This document shows positions 61,441-64,000 of a stretch of 64,000 nucleotides of DNA, in pieces. This DNA comes from SKHV01 sp963678565 (GTDB taxonomy: Bacteria > Bacteroidota > Bacteroidia > Bacteroidales > Prolixibacteraceae). The notes below the pieces were generated by a model. The model searched no databases, was not told where the DNA came from, and was given only the letters and a program-made list of their open reading frames with translations. Within the stretch, counting starts at the first letter, position 1; each line of letters starts with the position of its first letter. The position numbers and the translations under genes were made by a program. The stretch lies in NCBI GenBank assembly GCA_963678565.1, contig OY782875.1, positions 310,001 through 374,000 of the forward strand, written 5' to 3'.

Positions 61441-63048
61441 TTGTCGACTAAGTATATATTCGTAACAGGAGGTGTAGCTTCTTCCTTAGGAAAAGGAATT
61501 GTTTCAGCATCATTGGCCAAGTTATTACAGGCCAGAGGTTTCTCAGTAACCATCCAGAAATTAGATCCTTACATCAATGTAGATCCCGGAACTTTAAATC
61601 CATACGAACATGGAGAATGTTATGTAACGGAGGACGGTGCCGAAACGGACTTAGACCTTGGGCACTACGAGCGTTTCCTTAATTTCCCAACTTCGCAGGC
61701 CAACAATGTTACTACTGGTCGTATCTACCAATCGGTAATTAATAAAGAGCGTCGTGGCGATTACTTGGGAAAAACGGTGCAAATTATTCCGCACATCACC
61801 GATGAGATTAAACGCAACATTAAATTCCTTGGTAACAAAGGGAAATTTGATTTTGTAATTACCGAAATCGGAGGTACAGTTGGCGATATCGAATCGCTTC
61901 CATATATCGAAGCAGTTCGACAGTTAAAATGGGAGCTTGGTCGTTCAGCAATGGTGATTCACCTAACTTTGGTTCCGTTCTTGAATGCTTCAGGCGAACT
62001 TAAGACCAAACCAACACAACATTCGGTAAAACAATTGTTGGAAATTGGGGTTCAACCCGATGTACTGGTTTTACGTACCGAAAAACACTTGGGATCAACC
62101 ATTCGTAAAAAAGTGGCATTGTTCTGTAACGTTGATAAGGAGGCAGTTGTGCAGTCGATCGATGTTTCAACAATTTACGAGGTTCCTTTAAAAATGAAGG
62201 AAGAAAAGCTCGACGAAATTGTAATGAAAAAATTCGGTGTTGAATCAAAACAAGAATTAAATTTATCAGCTTGGAATAATTTTTTAGATCGTCATAAGAA
62301 TCCGAAACATAAAATTAAAATTGCCTTAGTTGGTAAATATGTTGAATTACAGGATGCTTATAAATCAATCAGCGAAGCCTTTGTTCATGCAGGTGCTGTA
62401 AACGAAACAGAAGTAGACGTAGATTACATTCATTCTGAGGAAATTAATTCCAGAAATGTTGCCGAAAAGCTAAAAGATCATGATGGAATTTTAATTGCAC
62501 CGGGTTTTGGACACCGAGGTATAAAAGGAAAAATTGAAGCAACAAAATATGCCCGCGAAAACAACATTCCATTTTTAGGAATATGTTTGGGAATGCAAGT
62601 AGCGGTAATTGAATTTGCTCGCAATGTTTGTGAGATGAGCGGCGCCGATTCAACAGAAATGAACGAAGTAACAAAATTTCCAGTAATCGACTTAATGGAA
62701 GAACAAAAGGGAATTACCAACATGGGTGGAACCATGCGTTTGGGTTCTTATGAATGTAAAATTACTGAGGGTTCGAATTTGTACAAAGCATACGGTAAAG
62801 AAACGATTGAAGAACGTCATCGTCATCGATACGAATTCAACGATAAGTACTTAAAATGTTTTACTGATAAAGGCATGACACCAGTTGGCGTAAACCCCGA
62901 CACAAGTTTGGTTGAAGCTGTAGAAATTAAAAAACATCCTTGGTTTGTTGCAGTTCAGTATCATCCGGAATATAGTAGTACGGTTTTAAGTCCGAGTCCG
63001 CTGTTTGTTTCATTTGTTAAAGCAAGTTTAGAAGAACGAAAAAAATAA
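61441..63048 (+). CDS. pyrG: CTP synthase
   Basis: A 535-residue enzyme that makes CTP from UTP, ATP and glutamine. The synthetase domain (1-270) starts with TKYIFVTGGVASSLGKG and contains KLDPYINVDPGTLNPYEHGE in parts; the glutamine amidotransferase domain (about 290-535) has the nucleophile in FLGICLGMQVA (Cys about 382) and the His-Glu pair in VQYHPEYSS. The gene starts with TTG at 61441: the family N-terminus begins exactly there and no ATG is near. It is followed 48 nt later by yidC on the same strand. Confidence 0.97.
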   Translation: MSTKYIFVTGGVASSLGKGIVSASLAKLLQARGFSVTIQKLDPYINVDPGTLNPYEHGECYVTEDGAETDLDLGHYERFLNFPTSQANNVTTGRIYQSVINKERRGDYLGKTVQIIPHITDEIKRNIKFLGNKGKFDFVITEIGGTVGDIESLPYIEAVRQLKWELGRSAMVIHLTLVPFLNASGELKTKPTQHSVKQLLEIGVQPDVLVLRTEKHLGSTIRKKVALFCNVDKEAVVQSIDVSTIYEVPLKMKEEKLDEIVMKKFGVESKQELNLSAWNNFLDRHKNPKHKIKIALVGKYVELQDAYKSISEAFVHAGAVNETEVDVDYIHSEEINSRNVAEKLKDHDGILIAPGFGHRGIKGKIEATKYARENNIPFLGICLGMQVAVIEFARNVCEMSGADSTEMNEVTKFPVIDLMEEQKGITNMGGTMRLGSYECKITEGSNLYKAYGKETIEERHRHRYEFNDKYLKCFTDKGMTPVGVNPDTSLVEAVEIKKHPWFVAVQYHPEYSSTVLSPSPLFVSFVKASLEERKK

Positions 63049-63096
63049 TAATAGCTAGTGGTTGCTCCTTTTGGGAGCGTTGATAAAGAAAATCGA

Positions 63097-64000
63097 ATGG
63101 ATAAAAATACAACGATTGGGATGGTTTTAATTGTTTTGGTGCTGGTACTTTTCAGCTGGCTAAACAAACCATCGGAAGAAGAAATGGAAGCCGCCAAACA
63201 TCGGCAAGATTCTATTGCACAAGTTGAAGCGCAAAGAGCACAAGCCGAAATGGAACGCCAGGCAACAGAGCAAACTGAAAATAAAGCGATACTTGCTGAG
63301 GGTGGAACCGTTGATGAAGCATCTGAAACCAACTTAAAAAATTTGTATGGCGATTTATATAAGGCAGGAGTTGGTGAAGAAAAATATACTTTTCTTGAAA
63401 ACAACCTATTAAAAGTAAAGGTTTCAAACAAAGGAGGCCGAATTGTAAGTGTTGAGTTAAAAAACTACCAACGATACGATTCAACCAAGTTGATTTTATT
63501 CGAAGAAGATCGATCAGAATTTAATCTTTCTTTCTTTGCGCAAAACAGAAGCATTCGTACCGATCAGCTATATTTCACTCCTTCAACTTCAGAGGAATCG
63601 GTTTCGGTAAGCGGACCAGAAGTTCCAAAAGGTAGCGAGGGACGTACAAAATTTAACACCAAAAATCCGGGACAAAGTGCAGAGTTGATCATGCGTTTAG
63701 ATGCAGGGAAAGGGCGTTATATCGACTATGTTTATACCATTGATTATAATTCTTATCAAGTTGGCTATAGCATACGTACCGAAGGCATGAATCAATTGAT
63801 CAATACAAATGCTGGATTTATTGATTTTAATTTTGCTTTTGATGTTCCTCGTCAGGAAAACATGTCGAAATACGGTGAAGACCGTTACACCACAATGTAC
63901 TATAAGTTTAAAGGCGATGAAGTAGATCATTTAAGCTTAAATAAATCAGACAATGATCATTTAACAACTCCGGTAAAATGGGTAGGTTACAAGCAATTAT
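63097..64000 (+). CDS. yidC: membrane protein insertase YidC (3' end outside window)
   Basis: The first 301 codons are present and open to the window edge. YidC inserts and folds inner-membrane proteins, alone or with SecYEG. The N-terminal transmembrane helix (about 9-20, MVLIVLVLVLFSW) is followed by a charged linker rich in Glu/Ala/Gln and then the periplasmic beta-domain (from about residue 95; FLENNLLKVKVSNKGGRIVSVELKNY in parts, FNTKNPGQSAE, YTIDYNSYQVGYSIRTEG). The insertase core with its five helices is beyond the window. The pyrG-yidC order is common in Bacteroidota. Confidence 0.92.
   Translation, partial: MDKNTTIGMVLIVLVLVLFSWLNKPSEEEMEAAKHRQDSIAQVEAQRAQAEMERQATEQTENKAILAEGGTVDEASETNLKNLYGDLYKAGVGEEKYTFLENNLLKVKVSNKGGRIVSVELKNYQRYDSTKLILFEEDRSEFNLSFFAQNRSIRTDQLYFTPSTSEESVSVSGPEVPKGSEGRTKFNTKNPGQSAELIMRLDAGKGRYIDYVYTIDYNSYQVGYSIRTEGMNQLINTNAGFIDFNFAFDVPRQENMSKYGEDRYTTMYYKFKGDEVDHLSLNKSDNDHLTTPVKWVGYKQL

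Noticed and set aside
63064..63081. hairpin gctcc-ttttg-ggagc after pyrG as terminator
   Set aside because: Five-base stem without a U-run, and yidC starts 16 nt later on the same strand, so read-through is likely.
62961..63431. 156-codon open frame on the minus strand
   Set aside because: It is antisense to the end of pyrG and the start of yidC, both of which are certain; composition is that of a shadow frame.

Overview
The window reads as chromosomal DNA from a low-GC member of the Bacteroidota, probably a marine Bacteroidales/Marinilabiliales-type organism. The reasons are the AT-rich composition, TTG/TAnnTTTG-type promoters (upstream of rpsP, rbfA, mnmG and pyrG), little sign of Shine-Dalgarno sequences, a TonB-dependent receptor, DUF4175- and DUF349-type proteins, an S16 protein with a long acidic tail, TPR-containing histidine kinase and AraC regulators, and many lipoproteins with loose lipoboxes. 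The genus is not determinable by reading alone. I saw no prophage, transposase, integrase or CRISPR array.

Layout. 0-6.2 kb: partial ROK kinase, cyclophilin-type lipoprotein, a GNAT enzyme, and four consecutive exported proteins of unknown function, followed by a divergent TPR/AraC regulator (6.5-8.4 kb). 8.4-15.7 kb: hemW with two small genes, VanZ-like, Rrf2 regulator, flippase-rpiB, glutaminyl cyclase, ruvB and an orphan receiver. 15.7-16.2 kb: a 471-bp very AT-rich gap with DnaA-box-like repeats, after which all genes run on the plus strand until 32.4 kb: DUF4175-type protein, RsbW-like ATPase, ybeY, mnmG, uvrC, rbfA, methyltransferase, FtsX-type permease, glycosidase-like lipoprotein, rpsP, histidine kinase. 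Two parS-like sites lie at the end of mnmG and inside uvrC, so 15.7-23.3 kb is a candidate origin/partition region. 32.4-45.8 kb: receiver/PEP-binding fusion, tRNA-Phe, TonB receptor, solute-binding histidine kinase, HD and HAD hydrolases, a decayed DUF1761 gene, class V aminotransferase, ung, AEC transporter, CBM48-like protein. 46-51.4 kb: a metallopeptidase/propeller protein and a GH2 beta-galactosidase.

51.4-55.8 kb: a likely osmoadaptation operon (MarR regulator, ablA, ablB, four-Cys mini-protein, sodium:solute symporter). 55.8-59.0 kb: the most interesting block, an ECF sigma factor divergent from its zinc-finger anti-sigma gene, followed by a Spy/CpxP-like protein, a second Spy-like protein and a DUF2202 ferritin-like lipoprotein. 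Three copies of one unusual promoter (GCnCAAGTTTTT, 10-11 nt, GTGTC) precede the sigma gene, the anti-sigma gene and the Spy-like/DUF2202 pair, and the three exported proteins all end in Gly/Asn-rich polar tails. This looks like a self-contained envelope or metal stress regulon. 59.3-64 kb: DUF349 protein, pyrG, and yidC running off the window end.
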